From assembly GCA_959347315.1 (NCBI GenBank), contig OY365809.1, positions 6,922,853 through 6,986,852 of the forward strand: a stretch of DNA of 64,000 nt, read 5' to 3'. Of the stretch, positions 1 to 11,256 are shown one piece after another. A program made the translations under genes and the position numbers. Within the stretch, counting starts at the first letter, position 1, and each line of letters begins with the position of its first letter. Under the pieces are notes generated by a model, which saw nothing but the letters and a program-made list of their open reading frames with translations, searched no databases and was not told the DNA's origin. Source of the DNA: Bimastos eiseni. Its lineage: Eukaryota; Annelida; Clitellata; Crassiclitellata; Lumbricidae.

Positions 1-346
1 GTGAGACGACGAGGGAGAAGATTGGACACATGCTCTCTTGTGCTAAGGAATTACATTATCAACACTTTGCTCCTAGCTGCCCCTTTAATATGGTTAGTTT
101 ATGTGACTAGGAAACATCTTGTAATGTAATGAAGTATGACCTAGCAACATTTGCAGAAATGTACAGATTCAAACTCAACCAAAACTATTTGCAATTTTCC
201 ACTTACACGGTCCAGCATTAATAATTTAGCATTGTTAAAACATTTGTGTTGTATTACAATTAAGCATTTCATTATCTTCTTGTGTGTAATGATCATTGTG
301 ATCATCTAAGGCTCTAAACCATGGTGAATGGATGTAATGATTTCAG

Positions 347-1862
347 ATGGCAGTTACATAGACGTTGTTGAAACAGATTCTCCTCGCACTCCACGCACCC
401 CGCTTCCTACAACCACACTCGCCGACTATCACTCCTCCAAAAAGATCTCGTCAAACTCGTTCTTCGCAAACTTGGGAAGTCACAAAGAATCTGGTGAGGA
501 TCTGATTGTTTTCAACTGTGAACCTCATAAATAAAATTATCCAATTAGCTTACCAATAGTTGGTGCAACTGAAGTCTATTATAATTTATAAGTTTAGATG
601 TTTGGGAAATTATAACATTTTACACAGTGCTGCTTTTCCTAGCAGTTTCATTTTGCAGAATATTCACCCTCCTATCTTTCAGTTTATTTTCGGATGTTGT
701 CATAAAGTTACTGATAATATTAGTTCCTTATTTATCCCTGTCAGTCGTGATAAAACTTCGATGTGTTCATGGTTTTCGGGCGTCAGTGAAACTGAACTGT
801 TGGTATACATCTGTTTGTTCAAGTTATGATGAGCATGATGCTCTCTTTCACATCTCGCCTCACTGTTGCCCTTCATAATTGAAGCCTACAGACCCATCTA
901 TGTGCAACAACATTCTGGCAACTGTCTGCTGGAAGGATCAGCGCTGGGAAACAGTTGCCCAATCAGTTAAGACTTAAGTCAGTTAGGTTGGAAGCACGCA
1001 GCCAAATAGATCATCATCAGCTGTCGAAAACTTGCCAAAACATTTGTGTTGTATGGTTTGAGCAATGTATACAATTATACATATATATACATATATGTGT
1101 GTGTGTGTGTGTGCATGCATATGTTTGTACTGTAGAGCTATGTTTATATATAATATGTAAACGTAGCACTATATATATATATAGTACAACCATACACATC
1201 TATATATAATATATATTTACTGGTATAAATTTGCCAATAGCAGCAAAAATCTGTTGGTAGTAAATTTCATTGTAGTTTTTATGTTTGTCAATACACTATA
1301 CAGTGCTCGAGATATACAAGCACTGTTTTGCTGCTGAATTAGTTAAATTTGTAGCAGATAGGTATAAAAACCGGGAAAAAAGTCCTGAATCCTATCTACT
1401 TGAACCTTTCCAAAGTTTATATTTTGTTGTTTTGTGTAAAAAATGTAGAATTTACCTTTGGGTTAGCAAAGCTATAATATTCTATTCCAATTATTGAGAA
1501 CCTTCGTGGGTATGAGCGCAGTCAACATTTTCGTATAAATCGAGTCTTCTATTTCAGGTTCAAAGTGGCGACCATTTTCCAAGATGAGTCGCAAAGACAG
1601 CGGATTCAGTGAGTCATTCGACGAGTCCGCATCGTCCTTGGGGGACCAGACCCCGATGAACTATTGCCCACCGCAAGATACTGTTCACGAGGAGGATCAT
1701 ACGCCATCCTTGTCCCCTCCTCCCGTTCCTCCTCGTCGACCCAGCAGTCCGTTCACTTCTCCTCAGACACACTGTCTCGAGCCATGGCTTGTCAGTGCTG
1801 CCCCGAGACCCCCTCCGCGCCCCCTACATACCTTGACCAATTTTACTGCAACTTTTCGGTGA
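347..1862 (+). CDS. 3' end of unidentified gene with proline-rich C-terminal tail (partial)
   Basis: Two exons are visible: 347-493, preceded by TTTCAG and followed by GTGAGG, and 1558-1862, preceded by ATTTCAG and ending in TGA. The junction is phase 1 and keeps the frame (G|GT). The translated tail is Ser/Thr/Pro rich. Exon A carries SPRTPRTPLP and SSNSFFANLG. Exon B carries SRKDSGFSESFDESASSL and then SPPPVPPRRPSSP, a classic SH3-ligand motif. No catalytic domain is visible; the rest of the gene lies left of the window. PPPVPPRR-type tails occur in Ras/Ral exchange factors such as SOS and in other adaptors, but I do not recognise this protein. An overlapping frame in exon B is also open to 1936, so the last residues are less certain than the exon itself. 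The splice signals and phase match argue for a real gene end. Confidence 0.5.
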
Positions 1863-2463
1863 ACGAGAAAGTGCTTCAGAACGAGGATGTCGCGTTGCAG
1901 AATCTCAAAAGATCAGAGATTTTAGAGTTTAACTGAAGTGAATTCAGAGATTTAAGATTTAACAGCTGCCATGTGAGTGAGTTAAATGAAAGGAGAAAGA
2001 AATCAGGTTGGAACTGTGATACTAAGAAAATGGACAGGCGAATATGAGCATTGGAGAATTTTCAACAACAGAAATTGAAGTTGATTCAACTGAAAAGGAG
2101 GCTATCGTGTTCAGATTATGTATTCAGAACGTATTAAATTATTTTTATCCCATTATGATGACATGCTTTTCATGAAAGCATGGAGTGTCAGAGTAGAAGG
2201 TCTACTTAAATGACCAGCCAAAGTTCTGTAATTTCTTTTCATGTTGAAATTTTCAACAGTGGACACATTTGTTGTCTTTTAACTTACGACTATGGCGAAC
2301 ACTTTCGAAACACTTGAATTAAAAATATGTGAGCAGTATTTGACTGATAGCTCTCCCAGGGAGGCTGATTTAAGTTATTATCCCAACGAATGATCTGAAA
2401 AAAGTTATTTGACGTGCAACTTATTTACGTATGGTCTATGGACTGTTTTGCTGAAAAACCCCA

Positions 2464-2469
2464 AATAAA
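2464..2469 (+). terminator. Candidate poly(A) signal of the left-edge gene
   Basis: An AATAAA hexamer lies about 600 bases after the stop at 1862. No closer canonical hexamer was seen. It implies a 3' UTR of roughly 600 bases. The hexamer is common by chance in AT-rich DNA. Confidence 0.35.
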
Positions 2470-3547
2470 GGGGAGATGGAAAGACCTGCTTTTAAACACG
2501 TGGATGGAGACTGTCATCGTGACTAGCTGTGAATATGACCCCCCCTGTAGTTTGTTGTGTAATAGTGCTCATCAATTATTCTTCTAAGGTGTTGACATTC
2601 TCATATAAAATCCTGATGTCATTTGTGCCAAGTACTTGGCTTCACATATTTCTTTTTTGCTGCTTTCGAATTAGCATCTCCAAGTGCTGTTTCTTTCTCT
2701 CACATTCCCATAAAGTTAGTTCCTTCTTGTCAATGTTTCAGTTTAATTTCTTATAATTTACTCTTCAACTTCTGTTGACCTGAAATATTATAAAATTTCT
2801 ACCTTTCACCTCTCGCCCATTGCAAGTATTTTTATAGCACGTTTTCAGGATGTGTCTTGAGGAGAAGCTAATCCATGATGGGTCTTTCAAATGCTTTTGA
2901 TTATTGTTTTAACGTCTGTCTGCCTCAACCTAAACAACCTTAAGGCAACGGATCACGCCTTTGATGAATGCTGTTACCCTTGGTTTGCTAGATAACCATG
3001 CAGGTCCATTGATGTGGCTAAGATCGTTCAAACAACACTAGCCGTTCAAAGCTGTCTTCCTTAGACAAATTCTGCTGCAAACCGTGAAAAAACTAGGTGC
3101 TTTAAAAGGTGGTTTTGGTTCGTTGTTTTAAATGGCTGTGTTGTTCCAGTGAGATTTTTAGGTGCTGCAGACTGTTCCGTTTGAAAGCCTGGACAAGGTG
3201 GATTTTATTAGTTGTTGTTATAAGTGGCTGTCGTCTTTCGGAGTGAGATTTTGATGAGCTACGAGTGGTGGACTAAATGTTAATTTTCGTTGGCATAACC
3301 AGCGTGGTCTATGACGAACTGTTGCATATGACGGCGGATTATTACCAGTTAACATTTAAACTGGTGCTCATCATTTCTTGTCACACTTGCGTTGATGCTG
3401 ACATTGTGTTAATTAAACCGTTGTTCAATTCTGAATGGTTGTGATTCATTTAAATGAGAGCAATAAGGAATTGAGCTTTTTCAGTCGTTTTTAGGTATGT
3501 TAATGCATGTTGCATTCTGTTGTAAAATATACACTAGAGAACAAAGT

Positions 3548-3733
3548 ACCAGTATATATGCACTTGAAATACTGTGAAGTGTAAGTACCAGTATATATGC
3601 ACTTGAAATATTGGGAAGTGTAAGTACCAGTATATATGCACTTGAAATACTGTGAAGTGTAAGTACCAGTATATATGCACTTGAAATACTGTGAAGTGTA
3701 AGTACCAGTATATATGCACTTGAAATATTGGGA
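3548..3733. repeat. 39-bp tandem repeat, about 5 copies
   Basis: A 39-base unit beginning ACCAGTATATATGCACTTGA repeats at 3548, 3587, 3626, 3665 and 3704. Copies differ mainly at one site (ATACTGTGAAG versus ATATTGGGAAG). Because 39 is divisible by three, the array keeps minus-strand frames open and yields a spurious repetitive 102-residue peptide. Confidence 0.9.
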
Positions 3734-4729
3734 ACTGTTTAACGACGTCGTGTGACTGCCTGAACCGTTAACTTTGTCCTTACGGTTAACTTTGCCCTTA
3801 CCGTACATTTACGTTTTTCTTGGAATCCGATATGTGGGCTTTCTTTCCAGGTTATATGGGTCAGCTATGGACAGCAGTGACATTCGTTGGGTTTAAGAAC
3901 TCTTAGTTAAGTGCACCAGCGTTACCATGACCACAACAACAATTAAACAACCATTACCTGGACAGCCACTTTTATTGGTTCTACAGCTGGTAACCAGTTG
4001 CCATTAGCAGCACCCACCATGCAGTGGGCCCAATGATGGCACCTGCCTGCCAGTGCCTGGGCGAAGGGTTGCGTGGCTTCAACGGTGGTTTTATGGGAGT
4101 GTACGTGGTGTCGTGATGACAGATAGAGCGCAAATACTGTTAAGTCAAATGAAACTGGGCTTAATATTATTTGAACTTTCACTAATATTTAGTTCAATTG
4201 GGTTTGGTGCGATATGAAAAGTTATGGGTGTTCTGACTTGTCATGACCTCTTGCCCTCTGTCATGACCTCTTGCCCTTTCCATCCCCCAGCTGAACATCA
4301 TTAATGATAACAACTGCAGTTAATTGGTGACCACTTGAAGAGTAATGGGTGACATTAGACATATAATTTACAGTTGTTTTATGAGGCAAAGAATGGTGCC
4401 TCTAAAGTCAGTCAAGGCAGATGAAAAAGTATGTCACGTAGTAGTGTGCCTACAAACCATTACATTAAAAGTTATATAACAGTAACTTTTATAATACTGC
4501 AGCCTTTATGGCATTAACAGTATGAACCGTAACTGCGAGACAAGGAATTTCAGTTTGGAGAGCGATAACAATAATATTCGTCTATTAATTAAAATGACAA
4601 TTATGATCATAGTAGTAACAGAAGATAAGTTTAATAAGAGTCGAATTCACTGTATGACACCCTGCAAGGCATCCTTCTGTAATATTGCTCATTTTACAGT
4701 CTTCCCTTAGGCTTAGGAAGTGGAAGGCC

Positions 4730-4815
4730 TAGTCAACTTTTTAGGGCTAGCGAGTAACGAACCCTCGTCCTTGCGATCTTCATTGCAGCACAATGCCATT
4801 CAACCATCTCCCCAC
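4730..4815 (-). repeat. tRNA-derived SINE fragment
   Basis: Read on the minus strand, the segment contains a box-B-like GAGGGTTCG and a TGAATGGCATTGTGCTGC stretch resembling the heads of the other SINE copies at 24.6, 37.0 and 47.1 kb. It is a short, diverged fragment. Confidence 0.4.
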
Positions 4816-5149
4816 CCAAAGATATTTGACTGGGCACAAGAAACCATTCTTCTACAGCTGATGTAAATCGTTGTTACCAAAGACAAAGAGATGCACGTAA
4901 GCCATTGGGACAAACTGGATGCCCTAAAAAAACTGAAATCGATCGTATTTGAAATTGTTAAGTTTCAAACTGCTTTAAAACATGCTATTCATGAGTGTAG
5001 CACCTTTGTGACACGATTACAGAGTGCTACTACTTGTCCGTTCAACATTTGTAACGATTACGTCGTGCGCACATTAGGCCAAACGCTGCTGTGACAGGCA
5101 AGGTATGTTTTAAATTTTGGGGATATTTTTGCCCATGCAGTGCACAAAT

Positions 5150-6724
5150 GAAGTTCGTTCTGGACCTCCCCCCATCTGGACGCCCTCTGTCGGCGACTAT
5201 GACGTTCGTTCTGGACCTCCCCATTGGGACGCCCCCTGTCGGCGACTATGAAGTTCGTTCTGGACCTCCCCCCATCTGGACGCCCTCTGTCGGCGACTAT
5301 GAAGTTCGTTCTGGACCTCCCCCCATCTGGACGCCCTCTGTCGGCGACTATGACGTTCGTTCTGGACCTCCCCATTGGGACGCCCCCTGTCGGCGACTAT
5401 GAAGTTCGTTCTGGACCTCCCCCCATCTGGACGCCCTCTGTCGGCGACTATGAAGTTCGTTCTGGACCTCCCCCCATCTGGACGCCCTCTGTCGGCGACT
5501 ATGAAGTTCGTTCTGGACCTCCCCCCATCTGGACGCCCTCTGTCGGCGACTATGACGTTCGTTCTGGACCTCCCCATTGGGACGCCCCCTGTCGGCGACT
5601 ATGAAGTTCGTTCTGGACCTCCCCATTGGGACGCCCCCTGTCGGCGACTATGAAGTTCGTTCTGGACCTCCCCCCATCTGGACGCCCTCTGTCGGCGACT
5701 ATGAAGTTCGTTCTGGACCTCCCCCCATCTGGACGCCCTCTGTCGGCGACTATGAAGTTCGTTTTGGACCTCCCCCCATCTGGACGCCCTCTGTCGGCGA
5801 CTATGACGTTCGTTCTGGACCTCCCCATTGGGACGCCCCCTGTCGGCGACTATGAAGTTCGTTCTGGACCTCCCCATTGGGACGCCCCCTGTCGGCGACT
5901 ATGAAGTTCGTTCTGGACCTCCCCCCATCTGGACGCCCTCTGTCGGCGACTATGAAGTTCGTTCTGGACCTCCCCCCATCTGGACGCCCTCTGTCGGCGA
6001 CTATGAAGTTCGTTCTGGACCTCCCCCCATCTGGACGCCCTCTGTCGGCGACTATGACGTTCGTTCTGGACCTCCCCATTGGGACGCCCCCTGTCGGCGA
6101 CTATGAAGTTCGTTCTGGACCTCCCCATTGGGACGCCCCCTGTCGGCGACTATGAAGTTCGTTCTGGACCTCCCCCCATCTGGACGCCCTCTGTCGGCGA
6201 CTATGAAGTTCGTTCTGGACCTCCCCCCATCTGGACGCCCTCTGTCGGCGACTATGAAGTTCGTTCTGGACCTCCCCCCATCTGGACGCCCTCTGTCGGC
6301 GACTATGACGTTCGTTCTGGACCTCCCCATTGGGACGCCCCCTGTCGGCGACTATGAAGTTCGTTCTGGACCTCCCCCCATCTGGACGCCCTCTGTCGGC
6401 GACTATGAAGTTCGTTCTGGACCTCCCCCCATCTGGACGCCCTCTGTCGGCGACTATGAAGTTCGTTCTGGACCTCCCCCCATCTGGACGCCCTCTGTCG
6501 GCGACTATGAAGTTCGTTCTGGACCTCCCCCCATCTGGACGCCCTCTGTCGGCGACTATGAAGTTCGTTCTGGACCTCCCCCCATCTGGACGCCCTCTGT
6601 CGGCGACTATGAAGTTCGTTCTGGACCTCCCCCCATCTGGACGCCCTCTGTCGGCGACTATGAAGTTCGTTTTGGACCTCCCCCCATCTGGACGCCCTCT
6701 GTCGGCGACTATGAAGTTCGTTCT
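5150..6724. repeat. GC-rich minisatellite of 51/49-bp monomers with 251-bp higher-order unit
   Basis: About 31 monomers lie in direct tandem. The A monomer is 51 bp, starts GAAGTTCGTTCTGGACCTCC and carries CCCCATCTGGACGCCCTCTG. The B monomer is 49 bp and carries CCATTGGGACGCCCCCTG; it occurs with GACG (B) or GAAG (B') at its start. From 5554 the order B-B'-A-A-A (251 bp) repeats three times, at 5554, 5805 and 6056. A B monomer follows at 6307, then seven A monomers. Identity between copies is very high, with only an occasional T for C. The array is far richer in GC than its surroundings. Long open frames on both strands (up to 245 codons) follow from the 51-bp period and are not genes. Confidence 0.95.
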
Positions 6725-6781
6725 CTCATCGGTAGCCCTTATCAATACATTGCTAACTGGTAACATAGCAGAGTCCAAGGG

Positions 6782-6787
6782 TTTATT
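6782..6787 (-). terminator. Candidate poly(A) signal of the kinesin gene
   Basis: The plus-strand TTTATT is AATAAA on the minus strand, about 580 bases beyond the inferred kinesin stop at 7367. No nearer canonical hexamer was noticed. It sits just outside the satellite edge. Confidence 0.3.
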
Positions 6788-7366
6788 AAGCATTGAATCA
6801 AACAGACAATGCTGTAGACAGAATGACAGTTTAGTCATTTAGACCCTACATATTTGTAAACAACAGAATTGGTGAAAGCAAATGCCTCTATTGTACACAC
6901 AACAGACAATGACATATGTATTTATATTATGCCTTAACTGCTCTATTTAACTTAAGTAGTTACTTAACACAAAAACAAAAGCCTTAAAGTCTGTCAATAA
7001 TTAAATCTATGCCAGCAAGGCAAAAGGAGTTAAAAGTATCCTAACAAAATGGTTTTGTGACCTTAACAAGTAGTGCAGATGGTGTAGATGTCAACAGGTA
7101 TGTCTGATTATTCTTATATGATGTCATCATAGGCAACTGTGACCTTAAGTTACACCGCTTATTGTAGCAGGCCACATTAACTGTCTCATTCATATGCATG
7201 GTTAGTAGACAAGGAGTACGAGTGAATTAATAAAAAAATTCTAGGTCATTCACGCTGTGGATAACTTGAGTACAAGTTTCTGTTGGACCGCTTTGGTCTC
7301 GGTCTCAGGACTATCCAGCACGAACAAAGCTGCAACACTGGTCTCGCTAGTTTCCAAGAATTAATT

Positions 7367-9090
7367 TCAGTTTTCAAGTGAGTCTGCAAATGAAGGTAAA
7401 AACAAAGGTAAGCAATGAAGGTTACGGTAAAGATAGCGACAATCAGTGTTACTAACTTTTCATGGGTAACTTATTCCCAATATCACCCTTCAAAGAGTAA
7501 CTCATTCCACTGGGAAACATTACACCGAGATCATTAAAGTTAATGTTACTAACAATGATACACAGGAACCTCACCTAGCAGTGACATAAGGTACTCTAGC
7601 TGAGCAGTGACAAGCCACCCTTACATAGCAGCGATACAAGGCAACCTTCCCTGCCAGTACAATGACACAGCTACCCCAACCTAGACGTTAGGAATAGTAA
7701 TCTGTGGCAGATTCATTGATTCTCAGACTTCACCTCTGAACCCACTGAGAAATTTGCAATAGTTCTATCGCTAACAATGCCTCTGCCTAGCGATATTTCC
7801 ATGACATGACTTACCATATAGCTTTGTCCTGTCCTGATCACGTGTCTGGAATGACAGCTTATCAGCTCCATCCATATTCCGATCAATCTCGCTCTGCGAT
7901 CGAAGTGCTGAGTCATAGTTCTTAGACGCTTTCGAATCTACTTGTGACAAATCCATTTTATTAAATCGCGGCGACTTCGCAGCCAATTCAGCCACAGCCG
8001 GCAAATTAGAAATCTGTCTATTAAAGTCGCTTGATCTTTGAGATCGGTGACTGATGGCAGCCTCTTGGGATTGACTGCCTTGCACTCGGCTTGAGTCAAT
8101 CCGGTCGCTCGGCTGTTTTCGACTGTGACCTCCTCCCTGACCTCTGTGGGGTTTTCTTTCCAAGGAATTTACCGAAGCACTGTCGGCAGTCGTCTTCCGG
8201 TGAGTTCCACTCCTTTCTCTCTCATCCAAGACACCGTCTTGCCGGATACTGACCTGCGATCGTACGGCTGAATCTTTCGGTGTCGCTTCTTGCGCAGAAG
8301 TCAGATTGACGTCACGAGCTGCCTCTACGACGTTGTGTGGGGTTTTCGATGGGGGTACCACCTCCTCTCTGGGGGAGAGAACACGGAGTGCCACTGGTGA
8401 AACGGTCATGTATCGATCGGCATCTGATTGGTGGTCTCCCCTGGATCCTGTGACTATTTGCGCTCCATTACGTGTCGCTCCTCTGGTTGAGGAGCCATAG
8501 TTTGCTTGAGCAGTCATGTCCTGGGAGGCGGATGAAGCAGCATGAGGCGATATGGAATGATCGGACGGAATCACTGACGCAACACAAGGATCCACCAAAT
8601 GACCTTAAACAAACAAGTAACAATAACGAGTCAACCATCTGATTAAATCATTTAAAATGTCTGCTACGTAATTACGATCAGCAATAGTCGAAAGCTGTTA
8701 ATCGAATCAAATGCATTAATATGCTAAACATTTGTGCATACTTTCAGAAGCAAAACAATAAAGACCTGTGAGAGATTTCTAGTACGGTTGTCAACGGGTA
8801 CCCGCCCGAGGCCGACCGTCCGGGCAATGAAATTGGTTCTCTGGAGCCCAAGATTCCTTAAATATCTGCAATTCCCTACATTCACTAACTAAATGTCAGC
8901 GCGGTCGGTCGGGTACCCGGGTGCCCACTCCGCGGATCGACAGGTACGCCAGCCGTGATTTAAAATTTTTTTACAGCCTTGGTTTCTAGAAGGTGCTCTA
9001 CAAAGAACCAGATATACATAAAAATAATACACCAAGGCAAAGCTATGATATGACAACACAGGATATGACATGATATAGGACATGCGTTCG

Positions 9091-9166
<76 letters not shown>

Positions 9167-11224
9167 TTTCTGCTCGTTCTATTAAGACTTTTCTTTTCTC
9201 TAGGGTTTTAGCACTGGGAGCGCCTCTGATTAGGTTGTACTGTGAGAGGCGCTTTATAAATCCGTAAATAGAATAGAATAGAATCGAATGAATAGTAATA
9301 GTATTATTAATAATAAAATAATAAATACTAATAATAACGACAGTTTAGATGGCCACAAAGGCATGTAAGAATGCATCATCCCTGGAGATGTTATAAAGAA
9401 CAGCTCAAGGCATATCTTTGTTGAAGAATCAAGCAATTGCCATCAACTATGCACTCACATACAGCGTCTTTTCCTTTGGCCTCGGCTGTGCCAAGGCGCT
9501 ATATAAATCATATCATCATCATCGCCATTGTTGTCGTCGTCGTCATCATCATCATCGCCATTGTTGTCGTCGTCGTCATCATCATCATCACCATCCTGTG
9601 TTACACTCTATGACATTGCTAGATATGCTAATAAATAACAAGGCTCACTGGAAGACACATGGTTATCATCAGCTGAGCTGAGTTTGGATGAGGAGGCAGA
9701 CCCAGATGACGCTCCAGTTGCATCTCGTAGGTGCTTCTTAAGGTTGCGACAAGTTGTCTTGTAGAAATACAATTCCTTTTCAAGCTCAGAAATCCTTCAA
9801 AAGCAATTCATATCTCATCTCTGAAAGCTGATTAAAACTTTTGAACGTTTCACATCAAACAGTGGATAGTGCAAAATGGTGGCTGATATAAATGCAACAT
9901 CTGCATGAACTTCCTGTTAACTTGAGAAATTAGCTCTCATGACAGTTCAACACATCTGGCAGTCATTTTAAGAACTCTACTAATATGCAAAGCATCACAT
10001 AAGGTAAGAGACCCAACTTAGACAGATCCTGTCTACATGACTCTTGGAAAATGATCGCTTGAAAAATGATATCGAGGTATTAGATTTTTCGCCATATTCC
10101 TTAACTGGTCCAGAAGAAATTTGAAACTAAAGACACTAGGAAATAATCTCTTTGGGAAGGGCAATTTAAGAATTCTATTTATGAAGACGCATAACTAATT
10201 AACACTAACAAATTTCTGCTTTAATACTTAATATAAATGTTTCAGGGATCAGTAAACCTGACGCCTCAGACCATCAGCGCATATGCACGGGTAGATGGCT
10301 TCACATAAAGTGTAGAGAGCTGCAAAGGAAGCTGGCCCCAACCAATATCCCTATAATATAATATTTAAGTTGGTAGTTAGTTTTCCATGTAATGACACAG
10401 AACAGATGTGACTTCTGAGTAACCAGTCCATTCAACTGATGTCCTGCTCTTGGCTCTTGAGTGGCACTTTAGAAGCTGGAGATTACAATTACAACTATGT
10501 TTGATGAATTGTCTCAGCTTCAAAAGGAAATTTTATTCCTGGTTCTCTTGGAAAATGTGACTCACTTTGGTCGTGACGATAATTCTGACTCCGTGAGATT
10601 CTTCATCATCAGCTGCAGCTTCTGCTCATACTCCTGTTGCTGCTGCAACAGCTTTCGCTCTGTTTCCATGGCGCTGTGCTGAAGACTCGTTTCAAGTTCT
10701 TGAACCATGGAACGCTCCTCATCTATAGCCATCTGGTGGAAAAATAGAAACTGCTAAATAAATGAAAGATGGTAGAACTTGGTAGCACATTCTAGATCAT
10801 TTTTTTTACAAAAGGAGCTATATAAATGACTAGTAAACTTAAGTTATAGATACACACATATGCATCGTCTGTCCTGCATTTATACATATATCCATGACGT
10901 ATGTATGCAAGAATCCATATGTACGTATGCATGTATGTATGAAGAATGCATGCACCTATGGTACATATGCATGTGTGTATAACCATAACCATGTGTTTTG
11001 ATTGGTTCCATCAATAGAACAGAAATAGTTATACATACAATGGGTCAAATACAAGGTAGATGGGAACAATAGGGAAAAAGAACAACCCCAATGGGACTGA
11101 AGGTCCCACTAGCAGGGCAACCCTTTCTTAGGCACCATGAGCAATAGGTTAAATACATTTCCATTTGATGTAAGCATCCTAAATAGTGACTTAGGCAATA
11201 AACATTCACACAAATAAAAGACAG

Positions 11225-11256
<32 letters not shown>

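Larger units (their letters stand above)
1863..7366. other. Intergenic region between left-edge gene and kinesin 3' end
   Basis: No gene is supported here. The stretch holds the likely 3' UTR of the left gene (to about 2.5 kb), a 39-bp tandem array (3548-3733), a tRNA-like SINE fragment (about 4730-4815), the 51/49-bp satellite (5150-6724) and the probable 3' UTR of the kinesin (about 6.8-7.37 kb). Open frames of 60-100 codons between 2529 and 4710 lack splice context and coding character. Confidence 0.6.

Noticed and set aside
5042..6842. Long overlapping open frames on both strands (up to 245 codons) with MGRSRTNFIVADRGRPDG-type repeats
   Set aside because: They follow from a 51-bp satellite monomer that contains no stop in several frames; frames jump at every 49-bp monomer, and both strands are equally open.
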